NCBI GenBank assembly: GCA_032622095.1
Contig: CP136067.1
Span: forward strand, 121,927,030 to 121,991,029
Origin: Siphonodentalium dalli
Taxonomy: Eukaryota > Mollusca > Scaphopoda > Gadilida > Siphonodentaliidae
DNA length: 64,000 nucleotides
Reading direction: 5' to 3'
The position numbers and the translations under genes were made by a program. Of the stretch, positions 1-10,184 are shown in pieces. Under the pieces are notes generated by a model. The model searched no databases. It was not told where the DNA came from and saw nothing but the letters and a program-made list of their open reading frames with translations. Each line of letters begins with the position of its first letter. Position 1 is the first letter of the stretch.

Positions 1-439
1 TGTAAATGTTTTCCATAGGCCTCAGTGCTAACGTTTTAGCGTATGCTGTTGGCTATATGAACCATGGGTCCAATTTTTTTTTTTAATCTGAAAAATTGAC
101 ATTTCGGAAACTTTTTACACAAAAAAATCATATCTGTCTAGCAGGGAATTCGCCTTTAAATCTTGTGTTTTCGTAACTAGTGTCAGATCCGCATAAAAAA
201 ATACTGTCATATTTTAGACCACACCAACAAATTCAAACTTCACTACAAAGGGTTAATTCCTGTGCCAATGGCTATCTTACCTATGGGAAATCATAGGGAA
301 GAGGTGTGATGAATTTTTTATGCAAAAAGCACACAAGGCTATTGACCAATCAGGGCCCAGTGTCTATTTTATTCTCTCCTATATATTCCTCCCGCATCCG
401 CTAGAGGTCTCTCCGAACCTTATTTACACCAGTGTAACC
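1..439. mobile_element. A element copy 1 (left end cut by the window)
   Basis: This is the right-hand 439 bp of the 451-bp inverted-repeat element. It ends in the TIR atttacaccagtgtaacc and is followed by TTTATAAAG, the only copy that keeps a TTTA here. Since every left junction is also preceded by TTTA, this may be the original target duplication. Confidence 0.8.
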
Positions 440-1345
440 TTTATAAAGCGATAGCCCGCTTTTTCGCGGAATAATTGTAACACCCTACATTTTTTCAGAA
501 TTGCCCATGAATGAAAAAAATGTGTTCAAAAATAATATCACTTCTGTGGTTCTTTATTTATCACACACAATTTAACCCCACTCTCTGTAACACATTATTC
601 ATCAAAAAAGCACATTTTTCCACCACAAGTCATATTCAGGCCCCATTTTCACACAGTTTTTGGGGTCTGGTGTTGCAAACTTGGATCAGCTATGGAAGAC
701 TGTACAAGATCCTTTCCATGAGAGAACTTCTGGTGATGTGAGGTCATTGAGTCCAGATCTGATCAGCTGAGAATCAAGCACATGACTTTATCACCACATG
801 GAAGACTAAAATATGACATTTTCAGGTCTGCAAGGGTGATCCAAGATAACTGGATGTGGGTGTATATTGAATTAGTTGAACAAAGATATGCTCTCTTTGA
901 AATGCTGAAGCATTTTCTTAAATGTGTCCAAGTTTTAGTGCTATTAACCTTCAAATGGCCATACCCACCAGTGAAAATGAGACACTTTTATTATATATAT
1001 CTGTATATCACTGGCTATAAAATCCAAAATACTTGTTAGATTAGCTTCTTATAACAATCGGTATGTGTGTCATTGACATGCTCATGTAATGGGTAATTTG
1101 CATTATCATGTGACAATTACCACCTTGAAAATTTTTGAAAATACCTTGAAAAATTGGCATTTTTTATGAAAAATCATACCATTTTTTTGGCCGATGGAAG
1201 TGAAAGAAGACATCAGCAGCAAGAATAGTCACACCATGCATGGGAGATTCATTGGACTGAAAGACCAGGCTGTGAAAAATGCATTAAAATACTTTAAAGT
1301 GACTCCCAGGAATCAAAAATGCCAAAAAGTTCATTTTTCCCTTTA

Positions 1346-1796
1346 GGTTACACTGGTGTAAATGTTTTCCATAGGCCTCAGTGCTAACGTTTTAGCGTAT
1401 GCTGTTGGCTATATGAACCATGGGTCCAATTTTTTTTTTTAATCTGAAAAATTGACATTTCGGGAAACTTTTTACACAAAGAAATCATATCTGTCTAGCA
1501 GGGAATTCGCCTTTAAATCTTGTGTTTTCGTAACTAGTGTCAGATCCGCATAAAAAAATACTGTCATATTTTAGACCACACCAACAAATTCAAACTTCAC
1601 TACAAAGGGTTAATTCCTGTGCCAATGGCTATCTTACCTATGGGAAATCATAGGGAAGAGGTGTGATGAATTTTTTATGCAAAAAGCACACAAGGCTATT
1701 GACCAATCAGGGCCCAGTGTCTATTTTATTCTCTCCTATATATTCCTCCCGCATCCGCTAGAGGTCTCTCCGAACCTTATTTACACCAGTGTAACC
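1346..1796. mobile_element. A element copy 2 (MITE-like, 451 bp)
   Basis: It starts ggttacactggtgtaaat and ends with the exact reverse complement, an 18-bp terminal inverted repeat. It is preceded by CCCTTTA and followed by TAAAG. It has no coding capacity, which fits a non-autonomous DNA element; the superfamily is not recognised. Confidence 0.8.
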
Positions 1797-2698
1797 TAAA
1801 GCGATAGCCCGCTTTTTCGCGGAATAATTGTAACACCCTACATTTTTTCAGAATTGCCCATGAATGAAAAAAATGTGTTCAAAAATAATATCACTTCTGT
1901 GGTTCTTTATTTATCACACACAATTTAACCCCACTCTCTGTAACACATTATTCATCAAAAAAGCACATTTTTCCACCACAAGTCATATTCAGGCCCCATT
2001 TTCACACAGTTTTTGGGTTCTGGTGTTGCAAACTTGGATCAGCTATGGAAGACTGTACAAGATCCTTTCCATGAGAGAACTTCTGGTGATGTGAGGTCAT
2101 TGAGTCCAGATCTGATCAGCTGAGCATCAAGCACATGACTTTATCAGCACATGGAAGACTAAAATATGACATTTTCAGGTCTGCAAGGGTGATCCAAGAT
2201 AACTGGATGTGGGTGTATATTGAATTAGTTGAACAAAGATATGCTCTCTTTGAAATGCTGAAACATTTTCTTAAATGTGTCCAAGTTTTAGTGCTATTAA
2301 CCTTCAAATGGCCATACCCACCAGTGAAAATGAGACACTTTTATTATATATATCTGTATATCACTGGCTATAAAATCCAAAATACTCGTTAGATTAGCTT
2401 CTTATAACAATTGGTATGTGTGTCATTGACATGCTCATGTAATGGGTAATTTGCATTATCATGTGACAATTACCACCTTGAAAATTTTTGAAAATACCTT
2501 GAAAAATTGGCATTTTTTATGAAAAATCATACCATTTTTTTGGCCGATGGAAGTGAAAGAAGACATCAGCAGCAAGAATAGTCACACCATGCATGGGAGA
2601 TTCATTGGACTGAAAGACCAGGCTGTGAAAAATGCATTAAAATACTTTAAAGTGACTCCCAGGAATCAAAAATGCCAAAAAGTTCATTTTTCCCTTTA

Positions 2699-3149
2699 GG
2701 TTACACTGGTGTAAATGTTTTCCATAGGCCTCAGTGCTAACGTTTTAGCGTATGCTGTTGGCTATATGAACCATGGGTCCAATTTTTTTTTTTAATCTGA
2801 AAAATTGACATTTCGGGAAACTTTTTACACAAAGAAATCATATCTGTCTAGCAGGGAATTCGCCTTTAAATCTTGTGTTTTCGTAACTAGTGTCAGATCC
2901 GCATAAAAAAATACTGTCATATTTTAGACCACACCAACAAATTCAAACTTCACTACAAAGGGTTAATTCCTGTGCCAATGGCTATCTTACCTATGGGAAA
3001 TCATAGGGAAGAGGTGTGATGAATTTTTTATGCAAAAAGCACACAAGGCTATTGACCAATCAGGGCCCAGTGTCTATTTTATTCTCTCCTATATATTCCT
3101 CCCGCATCCGCTAGAGGTCTCTCCGAACCTTATTTACACCAGTGTAACC
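2699..3149. mobile_element. A element copy 3 (MITE-like, 451 bp)
   Basis: It has the same ends and length as copy 2 and the same flanks (CCCTTTA on the left, TAAAG on the right), so it was carried along by tandem duplication and was not inserted independently. Confidence 0.8.
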
Positions 3150-4051
3150 TAAAGCGATAGCCCGCTTTTTCGCGGAATAATTGTAACACCCTACATTTTT
3201 TCAGAATTGCCCATGAATGAAAAAAATGTGTTCAAAAATAATATCACTTCTGTGGTTCTTTATTTATCACACACAATTTAACCCCACTCTCTGTAACACA
3301 TTATTCATCAAAAAAGCACATTTTTCCACCACAAGTCATATTCAGGCCCCATTTTCACACAGTTTTTGGGTTCTGGTGTTGCAAACTTGGATCAGCTATG
3401 GAAGACTGTACAAGATCCTTTCCATGAGAGAACTTCTGGTGATGTGAGGTCATTGAGTCCAGATCTGATCAGCTGAGCATCAAGCACATGACTTTATCAG
3501 CACATGGAAGACTAAAATATGACATTTTCAGGTCTGCAAGGGTGATCCAAGATAACTGGATGTGGGTGTATATTGAATTAGTTGAACAAAGATATGCTCT
3601 CTTTGAAATGCTGAAACATTTTCTTAAATGTGTCCAAGTTTTAGTGCTATTAACCTTCAAATGGCCATACCCACCAGTGAAAATGAGACACTTTTATTAT
3701 ATATATCTGTATATCACTGGCTATAAAATCCAAAATACTTGTTAGATTAGCTTCTTATAACAATTGGTATGTGTGTCATTGACATGCTCATGTAATGGGT
3801 AATTTGCATTATCATGTGACAATTACCACCTTGAAAAATTTTGAAAATACCTTGAAAAATTGGCATTTTTTATGAAAAATCATACCATTTTTTTGGCCGA
3901 TGGAAGTGAAAGAAGACATCAGCAGCAAGAATAGCCACACCATGCATGGGAGATTCATTGGACTGAAAGACCAGGCTGTGAAAAATGCATTAAAATACTT
4001 TAAAGTGACTCCCAGGAATCAAAAATGCCAAAAAGTTCATTTTTCCCTTTA

Positions 4052-4502
4052 GGTTACACTGGTGTAAATGTTTTTCATAGGCCTCAGTGCTAACGTTTTA
4101 GCGTATGCTGTTGGCTATATGAACCATGGGTCCAATTTTTTTTTTTAATCTGAAAAATTGACATTTCGGGAAACTTTTTACACAAAAAAATCATATCTGT
4201 CTAGCAGGGAATTCGCCTTTAAATCTTGTGTTTTCGTAACTAGTGTCAGATCCGCATAAAAAAATACTGTCATATTTTAGACCACACCAACAAATTCAAA
4301 CTTCACTACAAAGGGTTAATTCCTGTGCCAATGGCTATCTTACCTATGGGAAATCATAGGGAAGAGGTGTGATGATTTTTTTATGCAAAAAGCACACAAG
4401 GCTATTGACCAATCAGGGCCCAGTGTCTATTTTATTCTCTCCTATATATTCCTCCCGCATCCGCTAGAGGTCTCTCCGAACCTTATTTACACCAGTGTAA
4501 CC
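4052..4502. mobile_element. A element copy 4, right boundary of the array
   Basis: It has the same TIRs. The left flank is array sequence, but the right flank (tgtacgacgtcacc) is unrelated to B. The array therefore ends precisely at the terminal inverted repeat. Confidence 0.8.
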
Positions 4503-5049
4503 TGTACGACGTCACCGTAATAACGGACCTGGTTCATTCTGTAATTGATTGCTGCACTGTGAAGATGTAGTTTTAATGTTTCGACTGTCCCGATGAAGGT
4601 CCAGCTCGGGCCGAAAGCTTGACATGAAAGAGTTATAATGTTACATGGAGGACCATGGCTGCTATGAATTATATGTTCTGAGTTTATTTTTATGGCCATT
4701 TCGTTTAGAGTCATCAAATATAGATCTCTTGAATTCTTTCACTTGTTAATCCTGAAGCTTACACTTGAGATTTCTAATGATACTATATGTTTGGTTCTTT
4801 AATGGAACCTGTATATTTTTACAGTCAAATGCGTTTATCGTCCTGAATAAAGAGTTGCATTTGGCTTTCCTCATCACATGTCCAGAGACGGCTGATGCCA
4901 TTAGTTTGTTTTAGATATATGAATAGAAAATCTATATGTAATGCCAATTGGCGGTTTGCGCTCCAATACACTTAATAATATTATATGTTAAATTCTTCTC
5001 GGTATCGAATAGGTCATAAATACTTTAACTGCCTTCCTACGAACATTAT
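4503..5049. other. Non-coding stretch
   Basis: I see no supported gene. The sequence is AT-rich with no long ORF carrying a recognisable domain, and no clear repeat apart from scattered short A/T runs. Confidence 0.6.
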
Positions 5050-5078
5050 CGGCCGAATTCTGGTCCCTGGTCTAGACC
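5050..5078 (+). repeat. Possible left terminal inverted repeat of a large element
   Basis: This 29-bp stretch, beginning cggccgaattctggtc, matches the reverse complement of 27116-27144 with about four mismatches. Both are flanked on the outside by TAT. It contains the palindrome ctggtctagaccag just downstream. If real, these are the ends of an old DNA transposon now expanded to 22 kb by nested insertions; the evidence is short. Confidence 0.35.
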
Positions 5079-6990
5079 AGGGTTCATGTAAACTATAGTC
5101 TAGACCAGGCAGAAACCACGGTGATCGCCATGTGTTACCCAGCTTCGAGGCGAGTAAGCTGGGATTATTGGTCAGCACTGGTCCGTATTCTAGTCTTTTT
5201 GAAACTCAGGTTTACGTAAACCATGGTTTGCCTTCTTATTGTCATTCAAGCCTGTGTCGGTCTGTTCATAATTCGAACCATGTGGTAACGTACAAGTTAT
5301 GGTAACAGAAACATATGTATTTTTTGGAAGCATTTATCTTTATGTTAACCAAATAGGAATTGTGTTTTATTGATATTCCGTGTAGAAGAAAGATTATAAT
5401 TATATATGATCTGGACAAAATGTAATATAATCGATAATTATGTGTGTTATAGGTAATAGTCTACAACTGAGACCTAGTACCCCCCCTGGTCTGAGATTTT
5501 TGTATAAACCGAGACTTGGACCTGAGACGAGAATACCGTTTTCTGTTTTCGCAGTAACGATACAGATTGGTAATTTGATTGTAAATCATGCGTGCGTTTA
5601 TCTGGCTTTATCTGGCTTTACATCCTTGCCGTGTTTGAAAGCATATTACCGTTAGATGGATTAAGTCAGATTTTCGTGCTATTATTTCTAATATGTTATC
5701 GATGGGTTTGGTTGACACGGATAAATAGGGAATGACAGTAGTTTTGCAATCGGAACGTAATCCGCATTGGATTCGGGTGTCTTTCGTTCCGTGTTTCTGA
5801 AATTAATTGAGGTCGGAGCTAGTTTTGATAGTACCAATTCATCATTTGAGAATAAATTATTGCTGGACTGGATATACAATATAGCAGCAAAAACTCTCTA
5901 AATTATATTAAGACGGAACGAAAAATTGTAGTTCAAAATAAGGAAATGTCCGATTAAATTGAATTAAATTAAATTAAATGCATGGGACCCCTGCTCTTGA
6001 TTAATTATTTATTTGGTCCAGTTTCTTAAGCCTTGACATTTCAAATTGTTTATTTGTCATAATTTATCTTTAAACATAGATTTTGAATTTTGTTTTTACA
6101 TGGCAATGGAAATATCTGCTATCGGGAGTGTGATACATCGCACCAATCTCGATTTTTTTTTCCGATACCCGACCCCCCCCCCCCCCCCCCCCCCCCCTTG
6201 TAACCATTACATTTTCTGGAAAATTATTTTCAATAACTTCAATCACGGCGATAGTTATTTAGAATCTTTCGAAATGTTCAACTTATTGCAAATTCCAAAG
6301 TCCACGAAATTACATTGCACATGTCACCCCCCTCACCCCAATGAATTGTTGAAAATATCCAACAAGTACCTCACTATTTCCAGTTGTTGGACATTCCCAC
6401 CTGATATCCCCTATAATAATGGTTCGAAATGTTTTCAAGAGATGAATGTAATTTATGTGTATTTTGACGCAAAGTTGAACAATATATAGTTGATTCTTGA
6501 TCTGAACAAACAATATTTTACACTATACATTGATGTTAAGGACGCCGGTGGTCCCGTCGGTAGCGCTGAAGAAGCTGGTTCGAATGCCGACAAGCGCGGA
6601 TTCGCGATCCACTCTAAGTGAGGATAATCTGATTCGTGTATCTGGGCAAGTTAGTCGGTCCCTTTCCGGGGTCGGTATTTCTACACACGGTGTTTCTCGG
6701 TGAACTTACTCTCTGCGTAGACTTTCCTCCACCCGTAAAACTGACAACGTCGTGACTTCCGCATAGGGGGTGGGAAATCCGCACCACCCTTGCCCCGTGA
6801 TCCCCGTCGAACGGCGACGGCATACAGATACCGCTATACAACACGGATATAAGCCGCATTCACGTGCTCATGTTTGGAGACACCAACACACCAATCTCTG
6901 CTCTGGCTCCTAATTAATAGACTATTTAGATCATTAGTTTTCATCCATGTTAATAACAGCACGGTAATATAATAAATATTCGAAAAGGTA
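5079..6990. other. Non-coding, with a 25-bp C run
   Basis: No supported gene is present. There is a homopolymer of 25 C at 6173-6197 and a short AATTA-type low-complexity run near 5955-5980. Around 6540-6850 the base composition is distinctly more GC-rich than the neighbours. It includes a tRNA-like fragment (ggttcgaatgccg at about 6578) that could be a degraded SINE head, but no full tRNA fold is evident. Confidence 0.5.
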
Positions 6991-7243
6991 GGACTGCAGG
7001 GTGCCTCTGCCCCCGGCCAGGATAGCCTAGCTGAGGTACGTGCCACATAAAAAGACCAGGTCCTCCCCATAGACCGTGCTGTTCTGTTTAGAATTCAATA
7101 CAACTATTTCGAATATAAAGCTGCACAAAAATGCAGTAGTGCTGACATATATATATATACTTTCGAGTACTATCTTCTATATTTAATGTGCACAAAGTGC
7201 TAACCATATAGAATATAAACGACCAATATATCCATAGTCACAC
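6991..7243 (+). other. Probable 5' leader of the plus-strand LINE
   Basis: This non-coding stretch lies directly upstream of the SGNH-like ORF. It contains a 19-bp block (ggccaggatagcctagctg, 7015-7033) repeated in the same orientation at 8043-8061, inside the start of the next ORF. The assignment to the LINE leader rests on position only. Confidence 0.4.
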
Positions 7244-7993
7244 ATGAGTGAATCAAAGTTATTAAAATATCTTGACAAACCCTTTGTCTGCTCAAAAAGC
7301 GAGCAAACATCTCTACCTGTACTGCTTGCTGACAGTAAAGGCAAATACCTGGAGTCTATAGCACTGCAATGCAAATCGAACAACCCGCAGGGAATCAAGT
7401 TCTGGTGCAAGAGCGGAGCGACTCTAGACGACGAAATCGTTTGGCTACACAGAAACCTCAGACACAAGGTACGAAAACACGAATATATCACTCTCATAAT
7501 CTGGCTTGGAACATGTGATCTAACAAAAATCGACAGATCACAAAGAACAATACATCTCCAATCACATGACGACGATGCTGTAGTCAATACTATCACAGCA
7601 AAATACCGACGTCTCCTGGAAATAGTGAAAAGCTACCCTACTATCAAACCAATACTGCTTGAGATACCAATATACTCAATACAGCGTCACAATCTAACTA
7701 AAGCAAACAAAGAAAGTGAAGAATACGCTGAAGAAGATCTGAAATTGTACCAACAAATCGATCTCCTAAACATACAGATCAGAACCATCAACGAAGAGCT
7801 CACAGGGAGCGGAACCACTTCACCAAGATTCTCACAAGACCTCTTACAAAATAGAGGCGGGGTGACAAAAGGTCAGAGAAATTACTGGAATTTCAGACTA
7901 TTAAAAGACGGTCTGCATCCTGACGAGACACTGGCCAAGACCTGGTACAGGCGACTCCAACATCGAATCAACGACTTCTGCTATATATTATAA
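7244..7993 (+). CDS. SGNH/GDSL-like hydrolase ORF of a LINE
   Basis: A 249-residue ORF with the block layout of the SGNH hydrolase fold. Block I is ADS at residues 29-31 (candidate nucleophile Ser31), followed by a conserved-type Gly at 58. Block III is GTCD at 89-92, and block V is DGLH at 222-225 (Asp and His). The oxyanion Asn expected in GxND is Cys91 here, so activity is uncertain. SGNH-type esterase domains are known from some CR1-like non-LTR retrotransposons. The following ORF starts 11 bp after the stop region and has the same A-rich, N/T/K-rich style, so the two probably belong to one transposon. The ORF is uninterrupted, unlike the element's RT. It could instead be an inactive structural derivative of the fold. 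Confidence 0.65.
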   Translation: MSESKLLKYLDKPFVCSKSEQTSLPVLLADSKGKYLESIALQCKSNNPQGIKFWCKSGATLDDEIVWLHRNLRHKVRKHEYITLIIWLGTCDLTKIDRSQRTIHLQSHDDDAVVNTITAKYRRLLEIVKSYPTIKPILLEIPIYSIQRHNLTKANKESEEYAEEDLKLYQQIDLLNIQIRTINEELTGSGTTSPRFSQDLLQNRGGVTKGQRNYWNFRLLKDGLHPDETLAKTWYRRLQHRINDFCYIL

Positions 7994-8003
7994 CAACAAA
8001 TAA

Positions 8004-9505
8004 ATGATGAAAGGGACAAGGTCTAGCAGGAGGGTGAGTACTGGCCAGGATAGCCTAGCTGTTCTCTCCCCCAAACTAGATGTCCATACATCATTACACG
8101 AATATAGCTCACCGTCAACAATGATGAAAGAAGATTCAATCATATCAAGAGGAGACGACAGCATGACACGACTGGAAGAAATCATACCCAGCAACAATCA
8201 CAATACGAAAAGCTGTGAATATACATCCACACCTCGTAACTGTCATGATAAAGACAAGAGTGAATATATAACACCAATATCAAATAACAACACGGAGACG
8301 ACAAAACACGACTCCACAGGTAAGCAAAGAAGGCTACCAAGGAAAAATATCAATACGATAAGAAGTTCCATAGGCTCATCGCCACTGCTAACCACAAATG
8401 GCAGAAATGCTGCTAAATTCATCTCACCAGCCATGACCGGAACTATCAAACCTGAGCAAATGAGAACAACAAGAATCAGACAACCCCCGAAAACCTATAC
8501 ACCCAGCAGAAATGAATCTACCATCAAGGGTTACTATCTAAACTCCGGAAAGCTAATGAAAAAGTCTACTCTGGCAGAACAACTGGAAGACATACTATCT
8601 AAAGATAAAGCTGGAAACTACATACTATCCAAGCAATCTGATATTTACAATGCATATACAAAAGCTTTACTAGAACTGATGGACGAAGAATCAACAAAAA
8701 ACAAGGAGCTCGACATTACAATACGAACAAGTAATGATCGACGTGGTACACAGGCTGACGTCGTCATCAAAATAAAAACAAACAGAAAGAACAGAAGCAA
8801 AGCTACTCAAAGCTGCACTGTAAACTGCTATCATACGACCTATAGAGTTATGATTAACGGCAATAACAAAGACCATTATATGCTGAATATACATACAATC
8901 ATTGCATCTAGGCTAACAAAAATGGTTAGCACCGATATACCAACATGCAATAAGACAGCTAAACATGTAAATAGCACACCATCGAATCACAGTTCCGCTA
9001 TTCTGGAAACAATAAAATCCCCAGATAACGAAATACAATCAGAACCCTCATATAATACTCCATCTGAACTAGAGGTACCATCTCCAGGCAGGATAAACGA
9101 CTCAACTGCCAACAAACTACTACCCGAAAACATCATACCTACAACAAATAACGCAAACAAACAAAAAATCAGTAAATATGATTCAACCACATCTCCAGAC
9201 AGAATTAACGAATCAGCTGTCAATACACAAACACCAATAAAGCTCGTATCAATAACAAATAAAACGAGAATAAAAATGATGGAATTGTTGAACCCGAGAT
9301 AACTGAGCAATCCTTAACAACTGCTGACATCATCAGTAACTATGGCTCAACCAAAAATAAACAAATAGCAAAGAAAGCTATACATGTAAGCAAAATGTAT
9401 ACTGTAAAAAAAAGTGTCATAACTGCTGAATCAGAGATAAATCACCAACACTTATCAAACGACAGTATGAAAACAAAAATAACATCTAATAATGACTTGG
9501 TGTAA
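8004..9505 (+). CDS. LINE ORF1-like protein (frameshifted near its end)
   Basis: A 432-residue ORF from 8004 to 9302, rich in N, T, S and K and probably disordered over its first ~180 residues. A compact region at about residues 183-304 has alternating hydrophobic positions and a CTVNCYHTTYRVMINGNN-type strand. I associate this pattern with ORF1 or pre-endonuclease regions of invertebrate LINEs, from memory and not from a search. The tail contains two SPxRINxS repeats. After the stop at 9302 the neighbouring frame stays open to a stop at 9503-9505, so one frameshift near 9297 has split the ORF. The sequence just before that stop (taataatgacttg, 9487-9499) reappears in the same codon register at 21197-21209, where the PHD ORF begins. 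I infer that this ORF originally continued into the PHD ORF. Confidence 0.6.
9487..9499 (+). repeat. 13-bp target-site duplication, left copy
   Basis: taataatgacttg is identical to 21197-21209. The bases outside the match differ on both sides. It sits at the point where the ORF1-like frame stops making sense. Confidence 0.6.
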
Positions 9506-9736
9506 ACATATTTATTTCTCTAAATCATGCACATTAATTAACAGAGTTGTATAATATACATAAAGACAATTATTTTAGAGAATGGGATTTGGCAGAAAGT
9601 GTGATGCTTATATTAGCCATTTCCCCATCTTTGTCATACACATGTGGTGGTGTCTTTATTGCTTTTTCATAATGTTCTTTTCCCAGTTAGATCTTGTTTT
9701 TGTTTAAATTTTACTATCTTATTATTATCATTGTCA

Positions 9737-9812
9737 GCCGTCTGGGGCATAGACTGTCCAACAGTAACCCATAATAATGGGTCACTGTTGGGCAGTCCAC
9801 GCATCAGTTGAA
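9737..9812. other. Hairpin in the antisense LINE 3' region
   Basis: actgtccaacagtaaccca pairs with tgggtcactgttgggcagt around a loop of a few bases. On the minus strand this lies in the 3' untranslated region, where LINEs often carry a structured RNA. That role is inferred. Confidence 0.55.
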
Positions 9813-10096
9813 CTGAATTGTTACTACCTGTTTGTTTGTTTGTGACCTGACCATTGACCCCACTCGGTCAGTTTACAATAAGCATAGTATAATTAACGTT
9901 TCACGATCGATACGACAAGAGTGATGCATTGTATGTATATACTTATTACGAGCAACTCTAGGTTGTCATGCCCGAAGACAGAATAGGAAATAAGAGATAT
10001 TTTCTAGTTTTCTGAGTTGTGCTGTATATTTAGTCACTTCTATGTGATAATGGGCCTTTGTACACTCGCCTTGTTTCGTGTATGAGCAGGAATTAC

Positions 10097-10165
10097 CATT
10101 TATTTATTTGTATTTATTTATACTTATTTAAACTTATTTAAACTTATTTTTACGTATTTATACGG
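10097..10165 (-). repeat. AAATA/AAATAAGT-type simple repeat
   Basis: On the plus strand it is a run of tatttatttgtatttattta and aacttattta units. It lies just past the ORF2 stop on the minus strand and may be the original tail of the LINE or an internal simple repeat. Confidence 0.7.
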
Positions 10166-10184
10166 AGAGCGACTTGGGTAAAGT

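Larger units (their letters stand above)
1..4502. repeat. Tandem array of a 1353-1356 bp unit (A-B-A-B-A-B-A)
   Basis: The block starting tgtaaatgttttcc recurs at 1, 1357, 2710 and 4063, giving periods of 1356, 1353 and 1353 bp with only scattered substitutions. Each unit is a 451-bp inverted-repeat element (A) followed by a ~902-bp spacer (B; 440-1345, 1797-2698, 3150-4051). The array ends exactly at the end of the fourth A copy; its left end lies outside the window. Copy 1 differs from copies 2 and 3 by a 4-bp TTTA at the A/B junction. The short ORFs of 63-85 codons repeated in B show no recognisable domain and are probably chance. The high identity points to recent amplification or homogenisation. 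Confidence 0.95.

Noticed and set aside
511-3745. Repeated 76-, 85- and 63-residue ORFs in the tandem array
   Set aside because: No recognisable domain and overlapping on both strands; preserved only because the array units are nearly identical.
6046-6489. Proline-rich ORF
   Set aside because: The prolines come from a C25 homopolymer; no other domain or codon signal.
6538-6610. tRNA gene
   Set aside because: A ggttcgaatgcc B-box-like stretch exists but no cloverleaf could be drawn; at best a SINE remnant.
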